Shown in pieces: positions 7,382-16,339 of a DNA stretch of 41,754 nucleotides (positions within the stretch are counted from its first letter, which is position 1; each line of letters begins with the position of its first letter). Source of the DNA: a virus; IMG/VR virus record IMGVR_UViG_3300023176_006589, positions 1 through 41,754 of that record. One strand, 5' to 3'. The position numbers and the translations under genes were made by a program. The notes beneath the pieces were generated by a model. That model ran no database searches. It had not been told where the DNA came from and saw nothing but the letters and a program-made list of their open reading frames with translations.

Positions 7382-7915
7382 TTATGTAGTAGGAATACCA
7401 GTATTTCCTTCAACTGTCCACATGTCGTAGTCGAAGTCAACTGTGAATTCCTGAATTGCGTCAGCTCCATCCCATGTCATTGCCATTGTGCTAACTGATG
7501 TTGGGAATAATCCCTCAAATTTGTATGATCTCAATGGATCTCCATTTCTACTATAATGTGTAATTAATGCATCAGATTTATAATCTTGAGGTAAACCCGA
7601 GATGTTAGTTTGATGCGAATTAATTGCATTCATCCAAGCTTCAAATGCGTTACGAATTTGATAATCTTCATCGTTAATTACAGTTACCTGCCAAGTCGAG
7701 AATTTTCTAGAACCAGAATATGCAATCTCTCTTCCAAAATAAGAAACCTTAAAAGAGGATACATCTGATGACGGTATGTTTGCTGCTTTTACCATAAATG
7801 GAACTTTAAAATCAGCAACTGGGTCAACAGGGTTGAGAATCTGAACTTGGAAAAGGTTAGCACGAGCGCCACCGCCAGTTAACTGGGATTTGAACTCATT
7901 AATATTAAATGCCAT
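7382..7915 (-). CDS. 19: Tail tube protein gp19
   Basis: This 177-residue homologue of T4 gp19 (163) polymerises into hexameric rings that make the inner tail tube. MAFNINEFKSQLTGGGARANLFQVQI at the start and FEGLFPTSVSTMAMTWDGADAIQEFTVDFDYDMW near the end are typical of the family. GGAG lies seven bases before the ATG. It lies between sheath and portal genes, as in T4, and only 16 bases separate it from gp20, so the two are probably cotranscribed. Confidence 0.96.
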   Translation of the reverse strand: MAFNINEFKSQLTGGGARANLFQVQILNPVDPVADFKVPFMVKAANIPSSDVSSFKVSYFGREIAYSGSRKFSTWQVTVINDEDYQIRNAFEAWMNAINSHQTNISGLPQDYKSDALITHYSRNGDPLRSYKFEGLFPTSVSTMAMTWDGADAIQEFTVDFDYDMWTVEGNTGIPTT

Positions 7916-7938
7916 TCTTTTTCTCCTTTATTAAAAAT

Positions 7939-7946
7939 TATTTATT
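7939..7946 (-). promoter_or_regulatory. Near-consensus late box (AATAAATA) before gp19
   Basis: AATAAATA on the minus strand, one base off TATAAATA, 23 bases upstream of the gp19 start and overlapping the sheath stop codon. The same variant recurs in other gaps of this operon. Activity is uncertain. Confidence 0.35.
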
Positions 7947-9861
7947 AGGCTAATGACCCAACAATTTCATCAAACTCAACGCCGCTTCTTGTTGCCACGA
8001 AGGTTAATTCAATTACATTAATTGAACGTGCAGGCTTAATAAAGATATTAGCTCTGAACTTACCTTGGTCAATAATAGACGGTGTATTTACTGTTGTATC
8101 AGATACCACTCTGAAATCAACAATACCTCTTTTACCTTGAATGTCTCTTAAGAATGGTTCAACAATTCCTTTAAATTGAGCTTGAGTAAACTCGTCGTTC
8201 AATTCAAATAAGAATGATTCTGCAGCATTGGCAATTGCCTTTTCTACCGCAATAAACAATCTTCTAACGTTGATACTATCAAATGCGCTATTAGCACCTA
8301 ATCCTGTCTTATCACCAAATAAAACAATTCCTCGTCCTGTTTGTGCCATGACTGGGTTAACATTTGCACTGTATAGTTGATCTCTTTGAGCCTTATTAGG
8401 ATTAAAGGCAAGTTTAACAACATTCTTGATTACACCTTTACGGAAACCGGCAGGAGATTCAAAAGGTTCAACTCTTGAAGCAAGACCTGCGATATCACCG
8501 TTAAGTGGGGTATATCTGTATACATCATTATATCTGTCATATCTATACTTATAACCTGAATCCATTACATAGTAAGAAGAACTTGGTAAGCTATTCTTAT
8601 ATGCAATAATATTTGCTAATTTAGCTTCAGATTTGCTTTCATCAACAACATCTGATTTAGCAGGCGAAATAAACGCAACTGCATCTTTTCTGTAATCAGC
8701 AATATTTGAAATAAGGTATGTAGCAAGATTACCACTATCGTCACCTTTACCTTGTAATACGAAAGATACATCAATCTCATTTGAAGATTTGAATAAATCG
8801 TAGGCACCGGCAAGGTCGGCTAATGTTGCTGCAGTTTCTGTTCTACCATCTGTACCTAATGCTAATGATTCATATTCAGAAGTTTGAGCTTCGAAGTGAG
8901 CAGTATTAGCAACAGTAACCCAAGAAGATTCTTGAGCAATTACTTCTCTATAGTAATTTGTTTTACCGTTTGATAGTTTTGCACTTTGTGATGTAGAAAC
9001 ATCAGAATAAATTTCTAATACAGTATCTGGTGTTCCGGATATTGAACCATCTTCATCAATAACAGCAATATGGAAATTGCCTGTTGCTGGAGCTTTTCCA
9101 AATAATCCTGAGAATGCCCATTTCTTTGTAATACTTAATTTATTTAATTCTGTCTCTGCTAATCTGTATGGTTGACCTAAAGTAATAGTATATCCATATG
9201 ATGTAACTAAACTGGTGTTAGCAGTTTCATCGCCTGCAGAATCTCTCCATTCTTCAGCAATTGAAGAAACTGGTATTGATTGATAACCTACTGAATCGTT
9301 ACCGATGACAAATATATCACCTGCATCAATTGTTGTAGTATCAATTCTATATGCTGGTGCAACTTCAAATTCAACTGAAGTAGCATTAAAAGCAATTGTT
9401 TGGTTAATGGAAGTATTACCTGTGATTCTTGATGAAGTAATATTACTTACTTCAATAAGATCAGCTTCAAAGTTTGTATCTTTAACATACGCAACCTGTA
9501 ATGAGTTACCTAACTCTCCAGGATATAATGCATCAAATGCACCATATACATGAAGTTGAGTATTTGAGCTTGAAGTATCAGAAGCAGAAGCAGTAACTGC
9601 TCCATTATCTGCACGAGCAACCCATAATGCATTTGCATATGAAAGATAATCAGCTGCTACAAAGAACGTCTCATAGTTATTATCATTGGGTTCACCAAAT
9701 CTTTGAACTAATTCATTCTCTGAAGAAACAAGTATTGCTTCACCTACCGGGCCCCATCTAAATACACCAGCTACTGCTGCAGGTGGTGTTGCGATGGCAG
9801 GAACCGATGCTGATGCGTCCACCTCTCGAACAATTACGGAAGGACTTACGGAAAAAGCCAT
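7945..9861 (-). CDS. 18: Contractile tail sheath protein gp18
   Basis: This 638-residue sheath subunit (T4 gp18, 659) surrounds the tube and contracts during DNA injection. The start FSVSPSVIVREVDASASVPAIATPPAAVAGVFRWGP is the typical sheath N-terminus. Variable beta-rich insertions lie at about 100-330. The conserved C-terminal domain includes NPVMAQTGRGIVLFGDKT, NVRRLFIAVEKAIANAAESFLFELND and the strand that locks neighbouring subunits (FIKPARSINVIELTFVATRSGVEF). AAAGGAG lies well placed before the ATG. An exact late box stands about 64 bases upstream, so gp18 and gp19 can be made in bulk independently of the terminase genes. Confidence 0.97.
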   Translation of the reverse strand: MAFSVSPSVIVREVDASASVPAIATPPAAVAGVFRWGPVGEAILVSSENELVQRFGEPNDNNYETFFVAADYLSYANALWVARADNGAVTASASDTSSSNTQLHVYGAFDALYPGELGNSLQVAYVKDTNFEADLIEVSNITSSRITGNTSINQTIAFNATSVEFEVAPAYRIDTTTIDAGDIFVIGNDSVGYQSIPVSSIAEEWRDSAGDETANTSLVTSYGYTITLGQPYRLAETELNKLSITKKWAFSGLFGKAPATGNFHIAVIDEDGSISGTPDTVLEIYSDVSTSQSAKLSNGKTNYYREVIAQESSWVTVANTAHFEAQTSEYESLALGTDGRTETAATLADLAGAYDLFKSSNEIDVSFVLQGKGDDSGNLATYLISNIADYRKDAVAFISPAKSDVVDESKSEAKLANIIAYKNSLPSSSYYVMDSGYKYRYDRYNDVYRYTPLNGDIAGLASRVEPFESPAGFRKGVIKNVVKLAFNPNKAQRDQLYSANVNPVMAQTGRGIVLFGDKTGLGANSAFDSINVRRLFIAVEKAIANAAESFLFELNDEFTQAQFKGIVEPFLRDIQGKRGIVDFRVVSDTTVNTPSIIDQGKFRANIFIKPARSINVIELTFVATRSGVEFDEIVGSLA

Positions 9862-9924
9862 ATTATTCTCCTTTAAATATTATCTATTTTAAACCTATTT
9901 ACTAATTTATAGTTATCACAGTTT

Positions 9925-9932
9925 TATTTATA
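9925..9932 (-). promoter_or_regulatory. Late-type promoter box (TATAAATA) before gp18
   Basis: Exact TATAAATA on the minus strand in the gap after the terminase gene, about 64 bases upstream of the sheath gene. Confidence 0.7.
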
Positions 9933-9942
9933 ATAATTTAAA

Positions 9943-11562
9943 CTACACTTCAAAAGTTCTTTCAGGTCTGTACTCAATCCATCCTTGTTCATCTGGTAAT
10001 GGATCCCCTGTATCAATAAATCCGAAAGGTAGTAATTCTTCATCAAGCTGTTGTTCAGTTTTTTCTTTCAATGCTGCTAATGTATTGATATCTGTTAATT
10101 CTCTAAAGAATCGTTGGTCAGATAACCAAGCAAATAATACTAGATTCATAACGAGATCATCGTTAGCTCCAGATTCAGCTTCGTAAGAATTACCTTTTTT
10201 ACTAAAACGTGATAACTCCTGTATTGTATTATAATCTTGTATTATTAACTGATTTTGTTCAATTAATAATTTCAATATAGAACAACCTTTTGATTTTACT
10301 TGTCGGGTTGTTCTTATTCCATGATCTGCTCTCTTCCCTCCAAAACCACCTGAAACTTGTTTACCGGATCGGCCGGCATTTTCAGTGAAAAGAAGATTTT
10401 CATAGCCGTAGTCCATTAAGAGTACATCAGAAACCTGCTCACCGATGTCATTGATTTCTATTAATATGGCACTCTCATTATACATCAGCCCTATTCTATA
10501 TATAACAGAGGCAAAGTCAACTGGACTTATAGTATTGTCCTGAAAGCAACATACTTGTTTGTATGGCATTTCAGTTACATCAATCATAGTAAATGTTGAA
10601 TAATCAAGGCCTTTACCTCTTGACACATCAACTGTCATAACATATGAATGATTAGGTATTGCTTTTTCGTATTGTGTAATACCTTCACTTTCAGTAATTG
10701 GTTTGGATGGTGCTAGTTCTTTTAATTTGGCACCACTAATAAGAGTACCTGAACTACCCAAGAATTGACAACAGTACTCTTGATTAAATTTTTCGTTATC
10801 AAAATCTAATGCTTCAAGAGTTTCATCTTTCCATTGTTCGTCTCTACCTGGAACATCATACCACATAACTTCAACAAACTCATAACCGTTAGTACCTTCT
10901 TTGGCACCTTTACAAGTTTTCCAAAAATGGTTCAATCCATTTGGTGTTGAAGTCATTAATAACTTTGTACTTTGACCTGATGAAATTGTTGGATATACTG
11001 AAGCAAAGAATTCATCAAATCCTTCAATAAACGCAACCTCATCAAGATATAGAAAAGAAATAGATTTACCTCTAATTGCCGAAGATGTTGTAGTTCCTGC
11101 GTATATCTTACAACCATTTTCCAATGTTATATTACCTTTATTCCATTCTTCAATACCTTGCTGCATCCATTTAGGTAATGCCTCATAGGCAAGCTGAACT
11201 CTCCCTAATACTTCTCTAGCCGCATCACCTTTGTTTGCCAATATGGCAACGGTCTTAAATTCATTAAATAAGATGTAGTGTAATATAACCGCTACTGCTG
11301 TTGTAGTTTTACCTGCCTGTCTTGATGTAAGTACGGCAACTCTTCTATTCTTTGTAATCTTTTCTGTAATTTCTTTTTGATAATCATACATCTGAATAGG
11401 AATTAAGCCTTTATCAACATGTACAATTTTAATATAGTTTTCAGCGAAGTAAATAGGATCTTCAGCGCATTTCATATACTCCTTCAACATCTCTGGAGTA
11501 AATTCGATTTGTTCTCCAACTTTTTTGAGGTATGAATTACCTAAGTACCCGCGATCTATCAT
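9943..11562 (-). CDS. 17: Terminase large subunit gp17
   Basis: This 539-residue DNA-packaging motor and headful nuclease (T4 gp17, 610) docks on the portal. The ATPase domain shows Walker A SRQAGKTT (80-87), Walker B LYLDE with Asp174/Glu175, and coupling motif TSTPNG (204-209). The RNase H-like nuclease domain has the first acids in VDVSRGKGLD (Asp312, Asp320), then AILIEINDIG and the last in GANDDLVMNLV. It overlaps gp16 by four bases (ATGA), so the two subunits are probably translationally coupled; its own ribosome site is weak. It carries no intron or homing endonuclease, which some T4-like terminase genes do. Confidence 0.98.
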   Translation of the reverse strand: MIDRGYLGNSYLKKVGEQIEFTPEMLKEYMKCAEDPIYFAENYIKIVHVDKGLIPIQMYDYQKEITEKITKNRRVAVLTSRQAGKTTTAVAVILHYILFNEFKTVAILANKGDAAREVLGRVQLAYEALPKWMQQGIEEWNKGNITLENGCKIYAGTTTSSAIRGKSISFLYLDEVAFIEGFDEFFASVYPTISSGQSTKLLMTSTPNGLNHFWKTCKGAKEGTNGYEFVEVMWYDVPGRDEQWKDETLEALDFDNEKFNQEYCCQFLGSSGTLISGAKLKELAPSKPITESEGITQYEKAIPNHSYVMTVDVSRGKGLDYSTFTMIDVTEMPYKQVCCFQDNTISPVDFASVIYRIGLMYNESAILIEINDIGEQVSDVLLMDYGYENLLFTENAGRSGKQVSGGFGGKRADHGIRTTRQVKSKGCSILKLLIEQNQLIIQDYNTIQELSRFSKKGNSYEAESGANDDLVMNLVLFAWLSDQRFFRELTDINTLAALKEKTEQQLDEELLPFGFIDTGDPLPDEQGWIEYRPERTFEV

Positions 11563-12047
11563 TCGTTGTTATCGCCTTTAATCATTTTTAATAAATCGGC
11601 GGTTGATACAATTAAGTTATTATTCGTAACTTGAGTGGATGGTCCAGATTCTTCTTTAGCAAATCTTTTCTTTGTAGACATTTCAACATAATCTTTGTTT
11701 GCATCAAGCAATGTTTTCATTAGTGTGGATACAACTTCAAATGCTCGAGGAGATTCTGATTGTTTCGCAATTGCTGTCATTTCTTTAACTGCATCATCAC
11801 CAAGATTAATAATATTCTCAATATTTTGTTTTGCTAATTCAATGTCTTTTAAATTTTCTTCAGCTTCTTTTGTAATAGCCGCAATAGGATGTACTACACT
11901 TTCTTGCGGTAAATTCTTTAAATTATCTACACTTTCCTGCACCAAAGGATCTTCTTTAAGAGTTGCTTCAAATTCAGCCCTTAAATCTTCTTTGGCATCT
12001 TCCAAAGGTCTCATATTTAAAGCTTGCGCAATTTTATCATCAGTCAT
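11559..12047 (-). CDS. 16: Terminase small subunit gp16
   Basis: This 162-residue protein (T4 gp16, 164) forms rings that recognise viral DNA and stimulate the gp17 ATPase. It is mostly helical, with central predicted coiled coils (EAEENLKDIELAKQNIENIINLGDD) and a family-like end NNNLIVSTADLLKMIKGDNNE. The start is set at the second ATG (12047, MTDDKIAQALNM) because AAAGGA lies eight bases before it, while the upstream ATG at 12056 touches that ribosome site. Its first bases overlap the end of the nucleotidyltransferase gene and its last overlap gp17. Confidence 0.9.
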   Translation of the reverse strand: MTDDKIAQALNMRPLEDAKEDLRAEFEATLKEDPLVQESVDNLKNLPQESVVHPIAAITKEAEENLKDIELAKQNIENIINLGDDAVKEMTAIAKQSESPRAFEVVSTLMKTLLDANKDYVEMSTKKRFAKEESGPSTQVTNNNLIVSTADLLKMIKGDNNE

Positions 12048-12486
12048 ATTCACCATCCTTTGCTTTGTATTCCTTATTATTTATTGCGCATGATTTTCGT
12101 AATAGGCTGCTACTGAATCTGTGATCTCTTTTATTAAAGTGTAAATCAATATCTCGCTTACGACAGATATCTTTTCCTGTGAAATCTTTATCACGATATT
12201 CTTCTCCTAATATACGAACATGAATTGTATATAGTTCTAAAATATCTTCAAGATCTCTTTCAGTACAATAAGGAATAATTTCGTCAACATATCTTACTGC
12301 CTTAAGTTGACTATATCTTTCTACAATAGTTTGAATAGGTGGGTTCTTTATATTAGGACGATCCTGTGAAGGATCCATTTGTAATCCTACAATTAAATAA
12401 TCACATTGTTCTTTTGCTTCTCTTAGCATTTGAACATGGCCAGCATGAAGCAGGTCAAAACTGCTACAAGTAAATCCAATTTTCAT
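12040..12486 (-). CDS. Cytidylyltransferase-like nucleotidyltransferase
   Basis: This 148-residue single-domain enzyme of the HIGH-type nucleotidyltransferase superfamily is closest in look to glycerol-3-phosphate or related cytidylyltransferases, which join CTP to a phosphorylated alcohol or sugar. The N-terminal FTCSSFDLLHAGHVQML has the nucleotide-binding HxGH at 14-17. The strand DYLIVGLQMDPS follows. HRFSSSLLR (122-130) occupies the place of the family's C-terminal RTxGISTT signature but is altered. The substrate is unknown. It lies between gp15 and gp16, a place where T4 has no gene, has a good ribosome site (AGAGGA), and overlaps gp16 by eight bases. It may work with the glycan cassette at 17.9-20.9 kb. 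Confidence 0.88.
   Translation of the reverse strand: MKIGFTCSSFDLLHAGHVQMLREAKEQCDYLIVGLQMDPSQDRPNIKNPPIQTIVERYSQLKAVRYVDEIIPYCTERDLEDILELYTIHVRILGEEYRDKDFTGKDICRKRDIDLHFNKRDHRFSSSLLRKSCAINNKEYKAKDGEYD
12078..12085 (-). promoter_or_regulatory. Near-consensus late box (AATAAATA) before gp16
   Basis: AATAAATA on the minus strand, about 30 bases upstream of the gp16 start and inside the 3' end of the nucleotidyltransferase gene. Weak evidence alone; it is one of a recurring set. Confidence 0.3.
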
Positions 12487-12499
12487 AATTTATTTCCTC

Positions 12500-13357
12500 T
12501 TAACTAGGTTCAGTATCGGATACTTGCTCGATAAAGTCCCAGTCGTCATCAAATTCAATTAAACTAAAATCAACGGTTAGTTCAGGATCGGTTGTTGGTG
12601 TACCGTTTGCTGTCATACCTGGTTGCATAGTTTGATATTCAACAAACTCTGTATTCGCAAGTATATCATCAGCATAACGAACATCAATAAATCTGATAAT
12701 ATTCTTATCTCTTTCAGGTCCAAAGAACCAACCTTTCATTGTAAAGTTTAATGTATATATTATACTTCTTCTTGTTGTGAATGCTTCTTCATAAACATCT
12801 TCACTTGTTACTCCAGATAAAATTAATGGAATATCAAGTGGTTCCAATCCGTCAATTAATCTTACAGTGCTTGTATGTTCTGGATTAAAGAACGGTAATA
12901 TTTGTTCTAATATTTTAACGGCATCTTCATTATATTTTGCCATAATGTATAAACTGAATCCCATGTTATATGGAGTTCCTGCATACAGAAATTTGCGATA
13001 TCCGCTTGCTTCATCAACTGCAGTCTTTCTTAATTTTCTTGTAGGAGCAACTTTTCTTTCAGTGTCATATGTAAACGATGTAAGTTCAAAAGCCATACGA
13101 GGTAATGTCATTGCGTATGGTTGTCCTGCCGAAGGATTACCAGATGCATCAGTGGAAGCTCCACCTAATAATGCAGGATCTTGGTCAAGACGAGCTAAAA
13201 TCTTTTGATATGGTCCATAAGAAATAGGTACTATTTGTCTCTGATTAAGTGTACCATCAGTGCTTGTTCTTCTAACTTCTAATTGATTAAAATATGTACC
13301 AAATAAGGCAACATATTTGCGAATCGTAGAATTGTAAAAATAGTTTGCTATTGCCAT
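12500..13357 (-). CDS. 15: Tail completion / sheath stabiliser gp15
   Basis: This 285-residue homologue of T4 gp15 (272) forms the hexamer that caps the finished tail and joins it to the neck. The start AIANYFYNSTIRKYVALFGTYFNQLEVRR and the segment YDTERKVAPTRKLRK are characteristic. The C-terminus is acidic (FDDDWDFIEQVSDTEPS). Its ATG overlaps the gp14 stop as TAATG, which points to coupled translation of the neck and tail-terminator proteins. Confidence 0.95.
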   Translation of the reverse strand: MAIANYFYNSTIRKYVALFGTYFNQLEVRRTSTDGTLNQRQIVPISYGPYQKILARLDQDPALLGGASTDASGNPSAGQPYAMTLPRMAFELTSFTYDTERKVAPTRKLRKTAVDEASGYRKFLYAGTPYNMGFSLYIMAKYNEDAVKILEQILPFFNPEHTSTVRLIDGLEPLDIPLILSGVTSEDVYEEAFTTRRSIIYTLNFTMKGWFFGPERDKNIIRFIDVRYADDILANTEFVEYQTMQPGMTANGTPTTDPELTVDFSLIEFDDDWDFIEQVSDTEPS

Positions 13358-14043
13358 TATGAGTCACTTATTTGTATGTTTTCACTAAACGGATCTACTT
13401 CTGAGAAATCAATAATACCATCTGCTTCAATTTCAAAGTTTAGGTTATTTGATAGATCATCAGTTTGTGCAAGTGCATTTAGTGTAACTGTATTAGAAAC
13501 GTATACATCTGTATTGTAATCTGCAAAGTAATTATCAATTTCTGTTCGGCCTGTATTGAATCTTTGGTTGCTGTATTCAATCAATTCACATGTCATATCA
13601 AATACTTGAGTTTTACCCATTTGATAAAATACGCTTTCATGTTCAACGTATTTAATTTCAAAAATCTTTTCGTTTAATGGGAAGTAAATTAAATCGCCTT
13701 CTCTTGGACGAATAAGTTCAACAACCTCTCGAGTTACATATCTTTCAAATGTTCTATTCGCAACGGTAAGTGTTAATTGATCTCTGATTTGTAAACCGAA
13801 CTTAGATAAGAAATCACCTTCACCTTCAAATCCTTCGTTATTTTTAACATAAACTTCAAATTCAAAAGTTTCATTATATTCTGGAAAATCGTCTTCATTA
13901 AAGATTACATCACGACCTTTAATTGCTCTACTAATGTAAATGACATCAACACCATACTGCTTGATAGATTCAATTACTAAATCGTCAATCAGTTCTTGTT
14001 CAGAAAATCTCTGATAGTTGTTGAAAAATACATTAGTTGCCAT
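13357..14043 (-). CDS. 14: Neck protein gp14
   Basis: This 228-residue homologue of T4 gp14 (256), with gp13, forms the head-completion and neck assembly that receives the tail. Family features are the start MATNVFFNNYQRFSEQELIDDLVIESIKQYGVDV, then YISRAIKGRDVIFNEDDFPEYNETFEFEVYVKN, and GDLIYFPLNEKIFEIKYVEHE. The C-terminus is acidic. It sits three bases after gp13 and overlaps gp15. Confidence 0.95.
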   Translation of the reverse strand: MATNVFFNNYQRFSEQELIDDLVIESIKQYGVDVIYISRAIKGRDVIFNEDDFPEYNETFEFEVYVKNNEGFEGEGDFLSKFGLQIRDQLTLTVANRTFERYVTREVVELIRPREGDLIYFPLNEKIFEIKYVEHESVFYQMGKTQVFDMTCELIEYSNQRFNTGRTEIDNYFADYNTDVYVSNTVTLNALAQTDDLSNNLNFEIEADGIIDFSEVDPFSENIQISDS

Positions 14044-14046
14044 TAC

Positions 14047-14790
14047 TTATCCAATATAGTTATAAGAGAGAGGTTGTAATTCGGATATTGCGTTTTCTTC
14101 CATTAATCTTCTCTCTTCTCTCGCATCGGAAAGTATTTGTTCTCCATTGAATGATACACCGCCTACAAGTTGCATACCTGTAAACTTAGTTAAGTTTGAA
14201 CCCCACTGCTCTTTAACTAATGCAGTTGCGTAATTTTGTAACCAACGATCTGACCACACATCTGAATACGAAGCAGGATCAATTACATCGTATGCTTCAA
14301 TAATGAGATACTCTCCTTCAGTTAATACACCTTTATCCATGTCAAGATGCAATCTATTAACGTGTTTATTATAACGAACCATTGGTTTACCTACAAGCAT
14401 TTCTTGTAAGAATTCTAAATGACTCATTGACATATAATAATTTGTAATATTATAACCTGTGATATCTTCAAGATTATTTAAAACGAATTGATACTGAACA
14501 TTAAAAATACCTGAACCTGTTGAAATACTTGACTGCATATCAAAGATGCCTGAAATACCAAGGATTGTTGTAGGCAAATCAATATAACCATTTGCTACAT
14601 CATCTGCAGTAAGTTGGTGTTTTAAATAAATTAATTGACTACCGTTATAATGATAATCTCTCCAAAAATCAATCGCTTCATCAAGACGATCATCTACCTG
14701 TTCATCGGACACATTAATATCAATGACAGGTGCACCTAGCTTACGGAGTACCCATGCTTTGAATTCTTCTCTTGTTGTTGGTTGTGCCAT
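14047..14790 (-). CDS. 13: Neck protein gp13
   Basis: This 247-residue homologue of T4 gp13 (309) is a head-completion protein that binds the portal after packaging. The start (TTREEFKAWVLRKLGAPVIDINVSDEQVDDRLDEAIDFWRDYH) and the C-terminal helix region (WLQNYATALVKEQWGSNLTKFTGMQLVGGVSFNGEQIL) are typical of the family. It begins the standard 13-to-23 gene series. A near-consensus late box lies 27 bases upstream. Confidence 0.95.
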   Translation of the reverse strand: MAQPTTREEFKAWVLRKLGAPVIDINVSDEQVDDRLDEAIDFWRDYHYNGSQLIYLKHQLTADDVANGYIDLPTTILGISGIFDMQSSISTGSGIFNVQYQFVLNNLEDITGYNITNYYMSMSHLEFLQEMLVGKPMVRYNKHVNRLHLDMDKGVLTEGEYLIIEAYDVIDPASYSDVWSDRWLQNYATALVKEQWGSNLTKFTGMQLVGGVSFNGEQILSDAREERRLMEENAISELQPLSYNYIG

Positions 14791-14816
14791 TTTAATTGAT
14801 TTCCATTAATTATTAA

Positions 14817-14824
14817 TATTTATT
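14817..14824 (-). promoter_or_regulatory. Near-consensus late box (AATAAATA) before gp13
   Basis: AATAAATA on the minus strand, 27 bases upstream of gp13 in the short gap after the preceding gene. It is in the right place for a promoter of the neck genes but one base from consensus. Confidence 0.4.
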
Positions 14825-14828
14825 CGGC

Positions 14829-15494
14829 TTATGGTTCAGCCTCAGCATCAGCCCTACAGTCAACTCTTATTTCCCATATTTTAGTATCATCATATCCAGA
14901 TACACGTCCCCAAAATTCAACAATCCATGTACAATCTCTAATATTGTTTGCTACCGGTGCTGCGGACGCACTCGCACCCAAAAAGAGTTGAATATTATCA
15001 CCGACGCTACTTGTTGTTAACCAAGTATCATTTACATAACTATTTGAATATGTTGAATATGAGCTAGAACTTCCAACCACTACGTTATTAGTCAATGTAT
15101 ATTTCATCTTAATAGCGGATGGTGTAAAACCATTAAGCGTAAATACATCTTGTGCATTATCAAATGCAGCAGTTGTTAAAGTAGAAGAGGTACCACCTAC
15201 CTCATACCTAAGTACTGATTTAGTTGTAAAATCTCCACTCGCAAAAGAGCTATCGTCCCTGGCTTCAATTTCAAATCCCAAACTGCCTCTTCTCATTTTA
15301 AGTTCTATATATGCAGCTGTAGATGCAGAGTTAGATAAAGAAAAAGCAGTTGCCAAAGCATCGAGTCCAACTCCATCATCGGAATAACGAACATATTCTA
15401 TTCCTCCGCCTGTTGGAATAGAATTACCTGAAACTCCGCCAGTACCTCCGGTTACTGATAATCCTGACATTGTGTTATAAGTATGTGTTGCCAT
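14829..15494 (-). CDS. Putative fibre- or neck-associated structural protein
   Basis: A protein of 221 residues from ATG 15494 (MATHTYNTMSGL...). This start shares its A with the stop of the upstream gene as TAATG; a longer start at 15512 would overlap that gene and is less likely. The sequence is Gly/Ser/Thr-rich and beta-type (SVTGGTGGVSGNSIPTGGGIEY, AAYIELKMRRGSLGFEIEARDDSSF) with a C-terminal strand region (DCTWIVEFWGRVSGYDDTKIWEIRVDC). I recognise no domain. It lies downstream of three MAIK-type genes and next to gp13, so a tail-tip, whisker or fibre-accessory role is possible, but unproven. Confidence 0.75.
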   Translation of the reverse strand: MATHTYNTMSGLSVTGGTGGVSGNSIPTGGGIEYVRYSDDGVGLDALATAFSLSNSASTAAYIELKMRRGSLGFEIEARDDSSFASGDFTTKSVLRYEVGGTSSTLTTAAFDNAQDVFTLNGFTPSAIKMKYTLTNNVVVGSSSSYSTYSNSYVNDTWLTTSSVGDNIQLFLGASASAAPVANNIRDCTWIVEFWGRVSGYDDTKIWEIRVDCRADAEAEP

Positions 15495-16339
15495 TATGCT
15501 AACCCCGTCCATTCACATTGATAGTATCCGGTATCAAGAATATTTGAGCCACCAGAATCAGATGCAATTTCTATTTTTAATGTTCCTTGCGAGGCCCCAT
15601 AGGTAAGAAGATCTCTTGAATCTCTAAACCACCATTTTCTTGTTGATGATAATGCATGCCATGTATTTAAAGCGGCAGAATCAGATGAAGGTGAAGTAGA
15701 TGGAGTAAAGCCAGAATAAGAAGATGCTCGAATATAATATGTTGTGCTTGGTGTAATATTGTTCCATTGAACCGATGAATGTAAGTATCTTCCAGCACCA
15801 CCTACATTATAAATGCTTTCATATTTGTAAATATTACCGTTAGCATCAAATTCCCAGCCCATTATCATATCATTGTTATTACTTGTTGCTCTATCAAAGA
15901 AAGTTTCTGGACTACTTGTAGTACCGCTCAATGAAACTGTTTCTGTTGGAGCTCCACCACCTGTTGCCGTAAACCCAACAGCATTTGCTCTTATTTCAGT
16001 TGCAGAAACACAAGTTGCATAAACTTGCCAATGCTGATAATCACCCCATGTAGGTTCTGTATTATCAGGCCAATTCCAAGAAGAAGGAAAAGTTGGTGTA
16101 TAATAATTTGTAGATGTATCTAATAAGACAATTGCTGATCTTCCTGCAGCCATACCAGATTCTGTAAATGTTGTTGCTGCAGTTAAAGTACATGTATGCA
16201 TCGGTGTAGTAAAATTAACATTATCAGTTATTGCCACTGGAACCGCATGAAACCCAGTAAAAAAACCTGTAGCATCGGTAATGCTTTTTAATTTCAAAGA
16301 ATCATTTATAACTTCTGTTCCTGATATTTTAATTGCCAT
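15494..16339 (-). CDS. MAIK-module structural protein A (281 residues)
   Basis: The first about 125 residues form a module shared with the genes at 16514 and 16923: MAIKxxxTxVIN, a short helix, an F/WHP- or FHA-like turn, then CTLTAATTF, LLDTSTxxYTPTFPSSW, HWQVYATC and ATEIRANA. The C-terminal half (about 135-281) is different: Ser/Thr/Tyr-rich with STTYYIRASSYSG and a final WxG (CEWTGLA). The build (conserved head, diverged tail) fits proteins that dock by the N-terminus and display a variable end, such as fibre tips or virion decorations. It starts by TAATG overlap with the 57-residue gene. Function is unknown. Confidence 0.75.
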   Translation of the reverse strand: MAIKISGTEVINDSLKLKSITDATGFFTGFHAVPVAITDNVNFTTPMHTCTLTAATTFTESGMAAGRSAIVLLDTSTNYYTPTFPSSWNWPDNTEPTWGDYQHWQVYATCVSATEIRANAVGFTATGGGAPTETVSLSGTTSSPETFFDRATSNNNDMIMGWEFDANGNIYKYESIYNVGGAGRYLHSSVQWNNITPSTTYYIRASSYSGFTPSTSPSSDSAALNTWHALSSTRKWWFRDSRDLLTYGASQGTLKIEIASDSGGSNILDTGYYQCEWTGLA

